A DNA stretch of 64,000 nucleotides from Paenibacillus sp. W2I17 (GCF_030815985.1 NZ_JAUSXM010000001.1:3782001-3846000); one strand, 5' to 3'; positions 46,258-56,452 are shown, counted from the first letter of the stretch. Numbers and translations are program-made. Notes: a model not told the origin generated them from the sequence alone.

Positions 46258-47208
46258 ATGAAACTGGAGCGTTTATTAGCCATCGTAGTGCTACTAATCA
46301 ATCGTGGGCGAGTACAAGCCAAAGACTTGGCAGATATGTTCGAAGTATCGATCCGGACCATCTATCGGGACATCGATACCTTGGGGCAAGCAGGCATCCC
46401 GGTGGTGACTTATCAGGGGGCAAGCGGCGGGATTGGTCTGGCAGAGGGCTACCGGCTGGATCGAAACGTATTAACAGACAAGGACCTCGCTTCCATCGTC
46501 ACTGCACTGCGCAGTGTATCCACTTCCCATGCTAATGCGGCGCGTGAGCTTCTGGTCGAAAAACTCAGCAGTATCGTACCTGAATCCAAAAATGATGATT
46601 TTCAGGCCAATACCAATCGATTCATCGTTGATTATTCAACTTGGACGCATCCCGAAGCGCTGAAAATCAAGCTTGAACTTATCGAACAGGGTATGGATCA
46701 ATTACGCCCCGTAACCTTTACCTACTGCAGTGCGGAAGGTATCCATACTCATCGAACTGCCGACCCTCATACCATCGTACTCAAGAAGCATTCCTGGTAC
46801 CTGTATGCTTTTTGTCACGAGCGGAATCAATTTCGCATGTTCAAACTTGTGCGCATGCAAGATGTCACACTTGCTAATGAGCAATTCGAGCGTAAAGTCA
46901 TCAACCCACAGGACAGACCCTGGCAACAGGAATGGAGCCGTCCGGACAATCAAGCTAGGTTAACCTTGAAATTCCATGCTCGCGTCCGTCATATTGCGGA
47001 AGAATGGTTTGGGATCGAGAACGTCATGCCTGATGGGACTGGGTATTACATCAGCCAGGTTGCTTTTCCCGAGGATGGCTGGTTATATGGATTCATTCTG
47101 GGCTTCGGCGCGGACGTTGAAGTATTGGAACCTCAGCATATTCGGGATGAAATCTGCCGTATCGCGGAGCAAATTGTACAAAATTATATACCTCCGACTC
47201 AAACCTGA
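46258..47208 (+). CDS. HTH and WYL domain transcriptional regulator (YafY-like)
   Basis: A 316-residue regulator. The N-terminal winged helix (about 1-60) has AKDLADMFEVSIRTIYRDIDTL, then a linker and the WYL domain, with SWYLYAFCHERNQFRMFKLVRM (about 178-200). A C-terminal WCX-like extension follows. WYL domains bind nucleotides or other small ligands, and many regulate DNA-damage or defence genes. The following gene, 73 bases downstream, is probably in its regulon; this pairing of WYL regulator and zinc-ribbon/GyrI-like protein is the only clue to its job. Confidence 0.92.
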   Translation: MKLERLLAIVVLLINRGRVQAKDLADMFEVSIRTIYRDIDTLGQAGIPVVTYQGASGGIGLAEGYRLDRNVLTDKDLASIVTALRSVSTSHANAARELLVEKLSSIVPESKNDDFQANTNRFIVDYSTWTHPEALKIKLELIEQGMDQLRPVTFTYCSAEGIHTHRTADPHTIVLKKHSWYLYAFCHERNQFRMFKLVRMQDVTLANEQFERKVINPQDRPWQQEWSRPDNQARLTLKFHARVRHIAEEWFGIENVMPDGTGYYISQVAFPEDGWLYGFILGFGADVEVLEPQHIRDEICRIAEQIVQNYIPPTQT

Positions 47209-47281
47209 CAGACAGCTGTCCAGTTCCTCCTCGTATACTTCAGATATATTCAATCTGTACATATATGAGGAGGAACTAATC

Positions 47282-48100
47282 ATGAACGTCACTGTATGTC
47301 AAAGCTGCGGCATGCCGCTCACAACCCCTGCCCAATTCGGAACGGAAGCAGATGGAAGCACAACCCGTGAGTACTGTATCTATTGTTACAAAGAGGGCAA
47401 GTTTGAGCAGCCCGGTATGTCACTTGAAGGCATGACGGAGATGTGCACTGCCATTCTGAAGGACGAAGGCATGGATGAGGAATCCGCTCGTTCGATGCTG
47501 CGTAACCAGCTTCCTTTTTTGAAACGTTGGCGCACGAATACAACGGATCAGCATGCAGAATCTCTCACTGAAACCTCTACTGCTTCTGCTAATCTTGGTC
47601 AGGTAACAACAGATCATTCGTTCTCTGCCCAGCCCGTTCGTTATGTCACGCTCCCCGGCAAACGTCTTGCCGGCGTATCCGCCCGCACAACCAACGCCAT
47701 TGAAATCAGTGGCAAAGGTTGTATTCAGGGACTCTGGAACAATTATTTTGCCTCAGAGCACCTCCCTGCACCTGAAGTTGTTCGCTATGGTTGTTACACG
47801 GATTACACCGATGGCATAACCGGAGAATACACCATACTGGTAGGGCATGAGGTCAGTCCGAACGAATCATTGCCTGAAGGATTGGACGATATTCTACTCC
47901 CTCCTGCAACTTACGCCGTATTCACTTCCAGGAAAGGACCGATGGCAGAGGTTGTTGGCGAAGCCTGGGGATCCGTGTGGGCATGGGACAAACAAAGCGA
48001 TCGTACGTTCACCGGGGATTTTGAATTATATGATGAACGTAGCCTGAATCCCGAAAGTGTACAAGTAGATATATACATCGCTGTTCGTCAAAATAGATAA
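47282..48100 (+). CDS. Putative zinc ribbon and GyrI-like effector-binding domain protein
   Basis: A 272-residue protein in two parts. Residues about 1-80 form a putative zinc ribbon with CQSCGMPL and CIYCYKEGKF as the four Cys ligands, followed by a helical part (MTEMCTAILKDEG). Residues about 120-270 resemble the AraC effector-binding/GyrI-like (Cass2-type) domain, with VRYVTLPGKRLAGVSAR, GCYTDYTDGITGEYTILVGHEV and the ending VDIYIAVRQ. This two-domain arrangement is seen in Firmicutes and may sequester small molecules. The ATG at 47282 follows GAGGAGGAAC. Confidence 0.88.
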   Translation: MNVTVCQSCGMPLTTPAQFGTEADGSTTREYCIYCYKEGKFEQPGMSLEGMTEMCTAILKDEGMDEESARSMLRNQLPFLKRWRTNTTDQHAESLTETSTASANLGQVTTDHSFSAQPVRYVTLPGKRLAGVSARTTNAIEISGKGCIQGLWNNYFASEHLPAPEVVRYGCYTDYTDGITGEYTILVGHEVSPNESLPEGLDDILLPPATYAVFTSRKGPMAEVVGEAWGSVWAWDKQSDRTFTGDFELYDERSLNPESVQVDIYIAVRQNR

Positions 48101-48165
48101 AACCAACACGATGCCACCTCAGACAGGATCAAAGTTTCCTCGCCTCCCTCTTCATATCATGCAAG

Positions 48166-48192
48166 CTGCCGAGTACAATCGGCAGTTTTTTT
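48166..48192 (+). terminator. Terminator after the zinc-ribbon protein gene
   Basis: Perfect arms CTGCCGA and TCGGCAG with the loop GTACAA and seven T, 65 bases after the stop. Confidence 0.92.
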
Positions 48193-48566
48193 GTTATATC
48201 CGGAACTACATTACCACCTAAACAACCCGACCATGGTACCAAGTTAGTTAGCATGCTTTGCATCATTTAACCAGACAATATGCCTCATAAGCGGGTACCA
48301 TTGACTTCCTTAAAATTGGGACTATTCACATAACAACCGATTCGATCCTCCCATATCAAACCTTTCAAATCAGGTCCTTTACTCCTGAATTTCCCTAAAA
48401 ACGTTTACATCTCCTTAAAACCGGGTAAAATCACTACAATCCAATTGGAATTACGCTTTAAACTCTTTTATTTCGTCTAACAAGTCACATGTACCTATAT
48501 GCGCACCTGGCATGGTAACCAGTCGAAATACATAATTCAAAAAAACGCATCAAAGGAGGAACCAAG
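48193..48566. other. Gene-free AT-rich region before a small ORF
   Basis: I see no gene, RNA family or strong repeat in these 374 bases. The sequence is AT-rich with no clear sigma-A promoter, though the small ORF and racemase-like gene downstream should have one here. Confidence 0.6.
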
Positions 48567-48734
48567 ATGATCCGCATGCCTATTCAGCAAATGATCCCGT
48601 ACCATCACCAATATCCGCGCAACACGGCGACCACTGCTCCTAAAAAGGAGAATGAGAACACTCAAGGTCTATCCTTTCATGAAATTTTACAGCAAAAAAT
48701 GGCGAAGAAAAATGCTTCTCCTTCCCTTAGATAA
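48567..48734 (+). CDS. Small protein of unknown function (55 residues)
   Basis: An ATG with an excellent ribosome site (AAAGGAGGAACCAAG) opens a 55-codon frame. The product begins MIRMPIQQMIPYHHQYP and contains GLSFHEILQQKMAKKNA, a likely amphipathic helix with a basic end. There is no membrane segment or signal. I do not recognise it. It lies 178 bases before the racemase-like gene and after a terminator, so it probably belongs to that transcript. Confidence 0.6.
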   Translation: MIRMPIQQMIPYHHQYPRNTATTAPKKENENTQGLSFHEILQQKMAKKNASPSLR

Positions 48735-48912
48735 AAATGGACACCGGACCCTAGTCGAATCCGGTTATCAACCGTCTTTCCGCAGCTTGGCGGAAGGGCG
48801 GTTATTGGCGTTGAGCAATAAACGACTGTACAGTTCTCAGGCATGTTTCTATAATGGTTTAAATATCTAAAAGATCCAAGACATATACGAACTATAAAAG
48901 GGGACTTAGCAC

Positions 48913-49602
48913 ATGATCACCATTGGTTGTTTTCACGCTCATTATTCCAACATCGCCTTAATTGAAGAGACGCTTGCTCCTTATGAAGTTGAATTGGTCC
49001 ATTACGTCGATCCAGGTCTGGACCGTCTTAAACATGACGCTGACTTTTCCGAGGTCGTTATTCACGAGAAGGTAGCCCAGACGCTCCAATGGATCGCTGA
49101 GTGTCATGCCGATGCCATTCTGGTCACCTGCACCCTGTTTGCGACAGTACTGGAGCAGGAAGCCACACAGGTCCCTGTGCCTGTGATCGGCATAGATGAT
49201 CCGTTATTGCAGGAGATGCGGCGAGTACCAGGAGATTACATAATAGCATTCACCAACCCGGCAACCGTTGAAGGAACGATGGCGCGGGTGAATCAGGCAT
49301 TACAGCAAGAGGATGAGAATGGGCAACTACACGTTGCCAAGACATCTCAGACGGAAGCAGTGTGCATCCCTGGGACATTTGAGTTGATTATGCGTGGAGA
49401 TCAGCAAGGGTATCTCGAAGCGGTACGTGAAGGATTACAGCAGATTGCTGAGCAGTATCCGGGTAAAGCGGTAGTGGCAGCCCAACTGTCTATGGCTCCC
49501 GCCGCTGCACAGGTTACAATAGATCGCGGTATTCCAATCCATAGCCCGCTGGCATTGCTTGCGGCGTATTTGGAGAAGAATTTTGGCCTGGCTCGAGAGT
49601 AG
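48913..49602 (+). CDS. Asp/Glu racemase superfamily protein with a single active-site Cys
   Basis: A 229-residue cytoplasmic protein with the two-domain Asp/Glu racemase fold. The first active-site motif is DAILVTCTLFATVLE, with Cys near residue 73. The matching place in the second half, AVVAAQLSMAPAAAQVTI (about 187-205), has no Cys. Two-base racemases need both, so this is probably not a classical racemase; one-Cys relatives include decarboxylases. The ATG lies ten bases after AAAGGGGAC. No pathway partner is obvious. Confidence 0.8.
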   Translation: MITIGCFHAHYSNIALIEETLAPYEVELVHYVDPGLDRLKHDADFSEVVIHEKVAQTLQWIAECHADAILVTCTLFATVLEQEATQVPVPVIGIDDPLLQEMRRVPGDYIIAFTNPATVEGTMARVNQALQQEDENGQLHVAKTSQTEAVCIPGTFELIMRGDQQGYLEAVREGLQQIAEQYPGKAVVAAQLSMAPAAAQVTIDRGIPIHSPLALLAAYLEKNFGLARE

Positions 49603-49697
49603 AGGCTGATTCGGAGTGAAATAACAGGTTCTGTCTGAACTATGCAACTATGAACTCACTTACTTAGTAACACCACAAATTAACGAGGTGAACTAAT

Positions 49698-49865
49698 ATG
49701 CGTTTCCTCTATATTGTTTTACTGTTTATAGTAGGTTTTTCCTGCTCCGCATTTCTATACGGAGGAGCACCAAAACTCAGTGACGCTCTTTTATTCGTTA
49801 TCGCAGGAATTCTGTATAAAATATGGACCACACACAGTCACAAAGCTAATTCTGATAAAGGCTGA
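49698..49865 (+). CDS. Small membrane protein of unknown function (55 residues)
   Basis: An ATG ten bases after AACGAGGTG opens a 55-codon frame with two hydrophobic segments (about 3-20 and 30-43) and a polar, basic C-terminus (THSHKANSDKG). Cys16 follows a hydrophobic start (VGFSCS), but this is a poor lipobox. I do not recognise it. It stands alone between the racemase-like gene and the convergent thiC terminator. Confidence 0.65.
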   Translation: MRFLYIVLLFIVGFSCSAFLYGGAPKLSDALLFVIAGILYKIWTTHSHKANSDKG

Positions 49866-49902
49866 GTACGGTTAAGAATACATACATGACATAACACTAA
49901 AA

Positions 49903-49942
49903 AAAGCCGTTCTTCTCTGCAATGACAGAGAGAAACGGCTTT
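49903..49942. terminator. Terminator between the small membrane protein gene and thiC
   Basis: Arms AAAGCCGTT and AACGGCTTT plus inner TTCTCTG/CAGAGAGA around CAATGA. The long A-run on its left becomes a U-run on the minus strand, so it is mainly the thiC terminator, but it lies where both convergent transcripts end. Confidence 0.88.
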
Positions 49943-49982
49943 ATCTCTATTTCAGACTGCCCAGCTTGCGCTGTACCGGCGC

Positions 49983-51857
<1,875 letters not shown>

Positions 51858-52077
51858 TCACTTACGTACCTGTCCCAAATCATGCACAATGCAGAGAAGA
51901 AAGAGCGATCCTACCTCAGACCAGGGAGACACTTTTCATGTACAGTTCACAACAGACCGGAAGGCAGCACAGATCATGGATCTATGGTGACTTCCCTCAT
52001 CATCCAAGCCCACTTTCGCAGGTATTGAAAAAGAAGTCGATGGAGTATGTGCTATATCGCCTGTTCCCTGTATATAA

Positions 52078-52107
52078 AAAAGCCGGTCCCCGAAGGAACC
52101 GACTTTT
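52078..52107 (-). terminator. Terminator downstream of the TPP riboswitch (expression platform)
   Basis: On the minus strand AAAAGTCGGTTCC pairs with GGACCGGCTTTT around TTCGG, with one wobble and one bulge, and a run of six T follows. It lies 91 bases after the riboswitch aptamer and 277 bases before thiC. It would stop transcription when TPP is bound. Confidence 0.78.
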
Positions 52108-52198
52108 AATGTCCATCACCAATAATGCACCTTTATGAAACTCCTTAACGGAGCCCTACAAGGGTCACATTATGTGGTGGTTGTGGTCATATCGCCGA

Positions 52199-52295
52199 TT
52201 ACTTCCCTACGCTGGTATGATCCAGATCAGGTGCAAAGGGTCCGGAATCTCATGCGATTCCGTCTCAGTCCGGACAGTTCGGACTCCCCCAGTAA
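52199..52295 (-). promoter_or_regulatory. TPP riboswitch (THI element)
   Basis: Read on the minus strand the region shows the conserved TPP aptamer parts in order: GGGGGAGTCC, ACTGAGA, GACCCTTTGCACCTGATCTGG and ACCAGCGTAGGGAA. P1 is formed by TTACT (52295-52291) and AGTAA (52203-52199). The core strings CTGAGA, ACCTGATCTGG and the final GCGTAGGGAA are diagnostic. It controls thiC. The leader between the IclR gene (stop 52449) and the aptamer also holds two small hairpins, GCGGCA/TGCCGC and GGCCC/GGGCC. No gene was seen between the aptamer and thiC. Confidence 0.95.
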
Positions 52296-52448
52296 CGTTA
52301 ACAAGTTGCGGCACACACATGCCGCCGTTCATATTCAATGAAGCTGGCCCCGCTGGGCCGTCCATTACAGAGTAGCGCAACCGGAACATAAAAACAACCT
52401 TTATATTCCAGAACACCAACTCAATTGGAGAAAAAACTTACATCAACA

Positions 52449-53192
52449 TCAGGATAACATCAGCCCCATTTGCGTAGCAGCATCCTTCAACACAGGTGCG
52501 TATTCATGCAATGTCTCCTGCGAGAGTCGACTGACAGGTCCTGAGACCGAGAGCGCAGCTGCAATATTGCCTCTGCGATCCATAATCGGTACAGATACCG
52601 CGGCAGCTCCCGGCTCACGTTCCTCATAACTCGTCGCATATCCGTTATCCCGGATATCTCCCATTTGCGCCAAATACACTGCCGGATCAATAAACACCGG
52701 CCATTCAGGCCCGTTCATCAGTTCCTCACGATCCTCGTCCGTGGCAAACGCCATCAAAACTTTGCTGGAAGCGCCCACAGACAGCGGGAGTCTAACACCA
52801 ACGGGAGCGACTCGGCGAATCGCCTGATCACTTTGCACAGCCTGAATCCGTATCCGTTCACTGCCATCACGCAGGTACAGACTCACGGTCTCCCCCAATC
52901 GATCTCTCAGTCGCTCCATCGCAGGCAGCAGCAGAATAGCGGGATCATCACTGCGGGACATATGAGCCGACAGCTCCCAGATTCGGATGCCAAGTCGGTA
53001 CTTCTCTGTTGCTGCATCGCGGATCACGAACCCTCGATCCTCCAGCGTAGCCATCAAACGGTGCACTGTACTTTTGTGCAGGCCAATCTGGCTGGCAATT
53101 TCGGTGAGTCCCAGATCACTGCGTGTGGTAAAACATAATAATATATCCAGCGCCCGTTCCACAGCCCGGACGGTTAACTTGCGATCTTCCAT
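52449..53192 (-). CDS. IclR family transcriptional regulator
   Basis: A 247-residue regulator. The N-terminal winged helix (about 1-75) has LTEIASQIGLHKSTVHRLMATLEDRGFV. The C-terminal effector domain (about 80-247) has VAPVGVRLPLSVGASSKVLMAF and YATSYEEREPGAAAVSVPI with the usual ligand-pocket residues. IclR proteins respond to small organic acids or sugar acids. A sigma-A promoter and a GTTTCATCACATGAAAC palindrome lie just upstream, so it probably controls itself. The nearly identical palindrome in front of acnA suggests that aconitase is a second target. Confidence 0.93.
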   Translation of the reverse strand: MEDRKLTVRAVERALDILLCFTTRSDLGLTEIASQIGLHKSTVHRLMATLEDRGFVIRDAATEKYRLGIRIWELSAHMSRSDDPAILLLPAMERLRDRLGETVSLYLRDGSERIRIQAVQSDQAIRRVAPVGVRLPLSVGASSKVLMAFATDEDREELMNGPEWPVFIDPAVYLAQMGDIRDNGYATSYEEREPGAAAVSVPIMDRRGNIAAALSVSGPVSRLSQETLHEYAPVLKDAATQMGLMLS

Positions 53193-53211
53193 GGCATAAT
53201 GCCCTCCTCAT

Positions 53212-53269
53212 GTTTCATCACATGAAACTTGGTTACATAAATTATATGAGAAACGGTCTCATCTGTAAA
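53212..53269 (-). promoter_or_regulatory. Promoter and operator of the IclR gene
   Basis: On the minus strand TTTACA (53269-53264), 17 bases and TATAAT (53246-53241) form a near-consensus sigma-A promoter. The palindrome GTTTCATCACATGAAAC (53228-53212) lies just downstream of the expected transcription start and ahead of the ribosome site, the usual place for an autorepressor. A looser repeat (ATGAG-N7-CTCAT) overlaps the promoter spacer. Confidence 0.75.
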
Positions 53270-53300
53270 CCAAAAAGAGCCAAAATCAAAATAGGCCAAC

Positions 53301-53444
53301 GTGTAAATTTTTCCTTTTTATAAGACTTAATCCCCTGTAATTTACACACTAAGGTAATGTTACCCATATATCTTAAGAACTATATAACAATTGCGTAACA
53401 AATGCCCTCAATCAATTGACTTTGACTATACGGGAACATACGAT
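53301..53444 (+). promoter_or_regulatory. Promoter region of the alpha/beta hydrolase gene
   Basis: TTGACT (53416-53421), 17 bases and TACGAT (53439-53444) make a plausible sigma-A promoter about 108 bases before the start codon. Upstream lies an inverted repeat GTGTAAATT (53301-53309) and AATTTACAC (53339-53347). The 358-base region between the IclR and hydrolase genes holds no other feature that I can see. Confidence 0.6.
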
Positions 53445-53551
53445 AAAGATATATTACATTAAGATATCGCTCTGAAGCAGGCTCTGAAATCGACGCAATT
53501 CTCTTTTCATGTCGTTGTTATCTTCAACTGAACTTCAAAGGAGGGGCATTC

Positions 53552-54577
53552 ATGTATCCAACATCCCAGAGCGAAGCCCCGCTGCAAACAAAAGTGTCCG
53601 ATCTGCCCACTTCCCTATCACCGAGGCTGATTCGGTTCAAACATATTATCGTAGCGTTGCTGCTCTCCGTTGTATTTTTTCTACTGTTTTGTTTTATTGC
53701 ACTGCATGGTTACATCGCATGGGTATTATCCAATCCTACTGTAGCGCCGGTCTTCTCCAATCCAATGCAGGCCAAGAACATGAAGTACGAAGACATCACG
53801 TTCCCGGCAGCAGATGGCAGCCGGACGATGCAGGGATGGTATATACCTGCTGACAACGCTGCAAGCAAAACGATTATCTTCAGTCACGGTTACGGTGCCA
53901 ACCGGGAGGAAACATGGGTACCCATGTACGATCTGGCCCACTATGCTCATCAACTTGGATTCAATGTGGTGATGTTCGATTATGGTTTCGCCTCCCAGGT
54001 GAACAAAGCTGTAGCCACAGGTGGCAAAGCTGAGTCACAGCAATTGCTGGGCGCGATCCAGTTCGCCAAGCAGCGCGGTGCACAGGAACTGGTTGTCTGG
54101 GGTTTCTCCATGGGTGCCGGTACAGCGTTACAAACCGGACTTATTACGAAGGAAGTCGATGCGATGATTCTGGACAGTGCGTTCCTGCTTGAGCCGGATA
54201 CGCTGTACCACAACATTCATAACCAGATCGATCTCCCGCGTCAGCCTACACTCGAGATTATGAAGCTGTTGTTCCCTGTTCTGAATGGTACCGGACTGCA
54301 ACAGATTCCATACCAGGAAGTGAAAAAGGAAGATTATCCGTTCCCGATTTTCTTCATCCATGGTACAGAGGACGAGAAGGCGCCTTATCCAATTGCCGAG
54401 CAGCTCGCTGCCAACCAGACCAATCCGTACTCGGATGTATGGATTGTCCAGGATGCGCATCATGAGTTGATCTTCCGGGAGCATCCGAAGGAATATCTGC
54501 GCCGTGTCTCAACTTTCCTGAGTCATGTAACGAAGACAAGCAGTGACGATGTGCAGAACACGAATAATGGAGAATAA
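53552..54577 (+). CDS. Membrane-anchored alpha/beta hydrolase
   Basis: A 341-residue protein with one N-terminal helix (about 30-52) and an extracytoplasmic or membrane-bound hydrolase domain. The nucleophile elbow is GFSMGAG (Ser near residue 190), the oxyanion region is FSHGYGANREE, and Asp and His follow in IHGTEDEKAPY and DAHHELIFREH. It resembles YqkD/BEM46-type hydrolases. The natural substrate is unknown. AAAGGAGGGGC lies before the ATG. Confidence 0.9.
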   Translation: MYPTSQSEAPLQTKVSDLPTSLSPRLIRFKHIIVALLLSVVFFLLFCFIALHGYIAWVLSNPTVAPVFSNPMQAKNMKYEDITFPAADGSRTMQGWYIPADNAASKTIIFSHGYGANREETWVPMYDLAHYAHQLGFNVVMFDYGFASQVNKAVATGGKAESQQLLGAIQFAKQRGAQELVVWGFSMGAGTALQTGLITKEVDAMILDSAFLLEPDTLYHNIHNQIDLPRQPTLEIMKLLFPVLNGTGLQQIPYQEVKKEDYPFPIFFIHGTEDEKAPYPIAEQLAANQTNPYSDVWIVQDAHHELIFREHPKEYLRRVSTFLSHVTKTSSDDVQNTNNGE

Positions 54578-54605
54578 TCAAATTTCAATTATCCATATTT
54601 TTTCC

Positions 54606-54631
54606 AGAGCCCTCAGGGGCTCTTTTTTTTT
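54606..54631 (+). terminator. Terminator of the alpha/beta hydrolase gene
   Basis: Perfect arms AGAGCCC and GGGCTCT around TCAG, followed by eight further T. It lies 28 bases after the stop. Confidence 0.93.
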
Positions 54632-54728
54632 GCACTCATAGGACAACAGGCTCGCGGAATATACTCTTGGGACGCATGAATAGACAGTTTGCATGCAATG
54701 AATTTCATCTGAAGGAGGATCAACATAG

Positions 54729-56009
54729 ATGAACTGGTATGGATATGGTCACCTGCTGCCTCTGCGGACATTGGAGGAAATCCGTTTCTGGAAAGAGCAG
54801 GAGAAAGAACATACACTCGTCATTCGTGCCCTGGTTCCTGATCTGGAGCCCCCGTACGTCAAGCTACTGGAGGAATGGGAGGTTACCTTTGCAAACAGTG
54901 AACGAGTAGCCAATCAGCTTTTAAAACAACTATTGCCTGGAACCCATCCGCCTGCTCCCTACATCGTTCGTTGTATCGATCAACTTGTGTTGGCAGCTCG
55001 GCAGCAATCGAGAGAGTTCATCAAACAGCTGTATGTTCTTCTGGAGCAAAGTGCTGCTGTGCAAGCTGTTCCGCTTGCCAAAGTACTCATTCTGCATTTT
55101 ATCCGCGAATCGGAGTATTTTCTGGGCGTATTGGATACGCTTGGCCAACCTGGCATCTTACGCGAAACGGATTCGGAGCCATCACTTTTTCTGGAAAATG
55201 CGTTGCATACGTCAGTGTCAGGAAGTGTCCATCGCCAAGCTTCAGAAGCTCCAACTTCTCCAGAGGGGAATGTAAATGCACCTGCCGCTTCAGCTCAGAT
55301 CCAATCCGCAACCGTTCAACCGCCTTCTACCGGAGCAACACAAGCCACACCCAGCTCTACAGCACCTCCCGTAAAAGAGAAGCCGGTTCCCATCGGAGGA
55401 CACACACTGCCCCCTCTCCCCTATGCGTACAATGCGCTGGAGCCACATATTGATGAGCTGACGATGCGTATCCATCATGACAAACACCATCAATCTTATG
55501 TGGATGGACTAAATGTAGCAGAGAAGAAGCTGGCGGAATCGCGAAAAAAGAATAACTTTGAACTCATCAAACATTGGGAACGTGAACTTGCCTTCAACGG
55601 GGCAGGCCACTACCTGCATACGATCTTCTGGACAATTATGAATCCTGCTGGCGGCGGCAAACCTTCCGGTATGCTGGCAGAGCAGATCAAGCGGGATTTC
55701 GGAAGTTATGAAGCGTTTAAGAATCAATTCACAGAAGCCGCGAACAAGGTGGAAGGCAGTGGCTGGGCGATGCTTGTCTGGAGCCCGAGAGCACATCGTT
55801 TGGAGATTTTGCAGGCGGAAAAACACCAGAACCTGTCCCAGTCCGATATCGTACCGCTCCTGCCACTGGATGTGTGGGAACATGCCTACTATCTGAAACA
55901 TCAGAATGAACGCAAAAAGTATATCGAGGATTGGTGGAATGTTGTCTACTGGCCCGCTGTTGCCGAGCGTTACGAAACAGCACGCAAGTTGTTGTGGCCG
56001 CCTTATTAA
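54729..56009 (+). CDS. DUF2935-like domain fused to Fe/Mn superoxide dismutase
   Basis: A 426-residue fusion. Residues about 1-150 resemble a DUF2935-type helical bundle (EEIRFWKEQEKEHTLVIRAL, then HFIRESEYFL), a ferritin-like fold with possible metal-binding His/Glu. A Ser/Pro/Thr/Ala-rich linker spans about 160-220. The SOD domain (about 225-426) has all four metal ligands: H249 in MRIHHDKHHQSYV, H297 in GHYLHTIFW, and D381 and H385 in [12 protein letters not shown]. It would convert superoxide to peroxide and oxygen. It differs strongly from the normal SOD at 63450. ATG follows GAAGGAGG. No signal peptide is visible. Confidence 0.88.
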   Translation: MNWYGYGHLLPLRTLEEIRFWKEQEKEHTLVIRALVPDLEPPYVKLLEEWEVTFANSERVANQLLKQLLPGTHPPAPYIVRCIDQLVLAARQQSREFIKQLYVLLEQSAAVQAVPLAKVLILHFIRESEYFLGVLDTLGQPGILRETDSEPSLFLENALHTSVSGSVHRQASEAPTSPEGNVNAPAASAQIQSATVQPPSTGATQATPSSTAPPVKEKPVPIGGHTLPPLPYAYNALEPHIDELTMRIHHDKHHQSYVDGLNVAEKKLAESRKKNNFELIKHWERELAFNGAGHYLHTIFWTIMNPAGGGKPSGMLAEQIKRDFGSYEAFKNQFTEAANKVEGSGWAMLVWSPRAHRLEILQAEKHQNLSQSDIVPLLPLDVWEHAYYLKHQNERKKYIEDWWNVVYWPAVAERYETARKLLWPPY

Positions 56010-56034
56010 GCTTGAGCTTAAATCGATTAGAGAA

Positions 56035-56077
56035 AAAAGAGATATCTCCAGCCGAATGACTGAAAGATATCTCTTTT
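56035..56077 (+). terminator. Terminator of the SOD fusion gene
   Basis: Perfect 13-base arms AAAAGAGATATCT and AGATATCTCTTTT with a 17-base loop, 26 bases after the stop. Confidence 0.85.
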
Positions 56078-56090
56078 GGTGTAGACAAAA

Positions 56091-56121
56091 AAGCAAGCCT
56101 CTTGTAAAAAGAGACTTGCTT
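56091..56121 (-). terminator. Terminator of the small gene at 56158
   Basis: Arms AAGCAAG and CTTGCTT with a mismatch and then CTCTT/AAGAG. On the minus strand a run of six T follows. It lies 37 bases after the stop of the 74-residue gene. Confidence 0.8.
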
Positions 56122-56157
56122 GTATTTTTGAGAGACTTCCTATTTCTAAATGTTCAC

Positions 56158-56382
56158 TTAAGAAGCACAGCCCTCGCACGCCACATAGTTGTCGCCAACC
56201 TGTTTGCTAATGGAGATCAGATCGCCCAGCTTGATATCAGACTCGTCTGTAAACTCCAGATCGGCTATACGTGCAACGATCAGTGCAGCAGCCTCTTCCT
56301 TGCTTGTTGCCATTTGGCTGAACTCGGATTTTTCGCCTGTTGATACAACCTCATATAAATACGTATATCTCAATGTGTCCAT
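56158..56382 (-). CDS. Small protein of unknown function (74 residues)
   Basis: A 74-residue soluble protein starting MDTLRYTYLYEVVSTGEKSE. A beta-strand start, a helix (SKEEAAALIVARIADL) and a beta-rich end finish in ACEGCAS, with two Cys close together. I do not recognise the family. The GGAAGGAGAG site before the ATG and its own terminator support a real gene. It is 70 bases downstream of lipL on the same strand. Confidence 0.7.
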   Translation of the reverse strand: MDTLRYTYLYEVVSTGEKSEFSQMATSKEEAAALIVARIADLEFTDESDIKLGDLISISKQVGDNYVACEGCAS

Positions 56383-56452
56383 CCTAACACTCTCCTTCCG
56401 AAATCACATCATATCATCTCTATTAACCAATTCCAAGCCCTAGTAAAAAGTG

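Noticed and set aside
48652..48870. A 72-codon frame overlapping the 55-residue ORF
   Set aside because: It overlaps a frame with a much better ribosome site and has no upstream site of its own.
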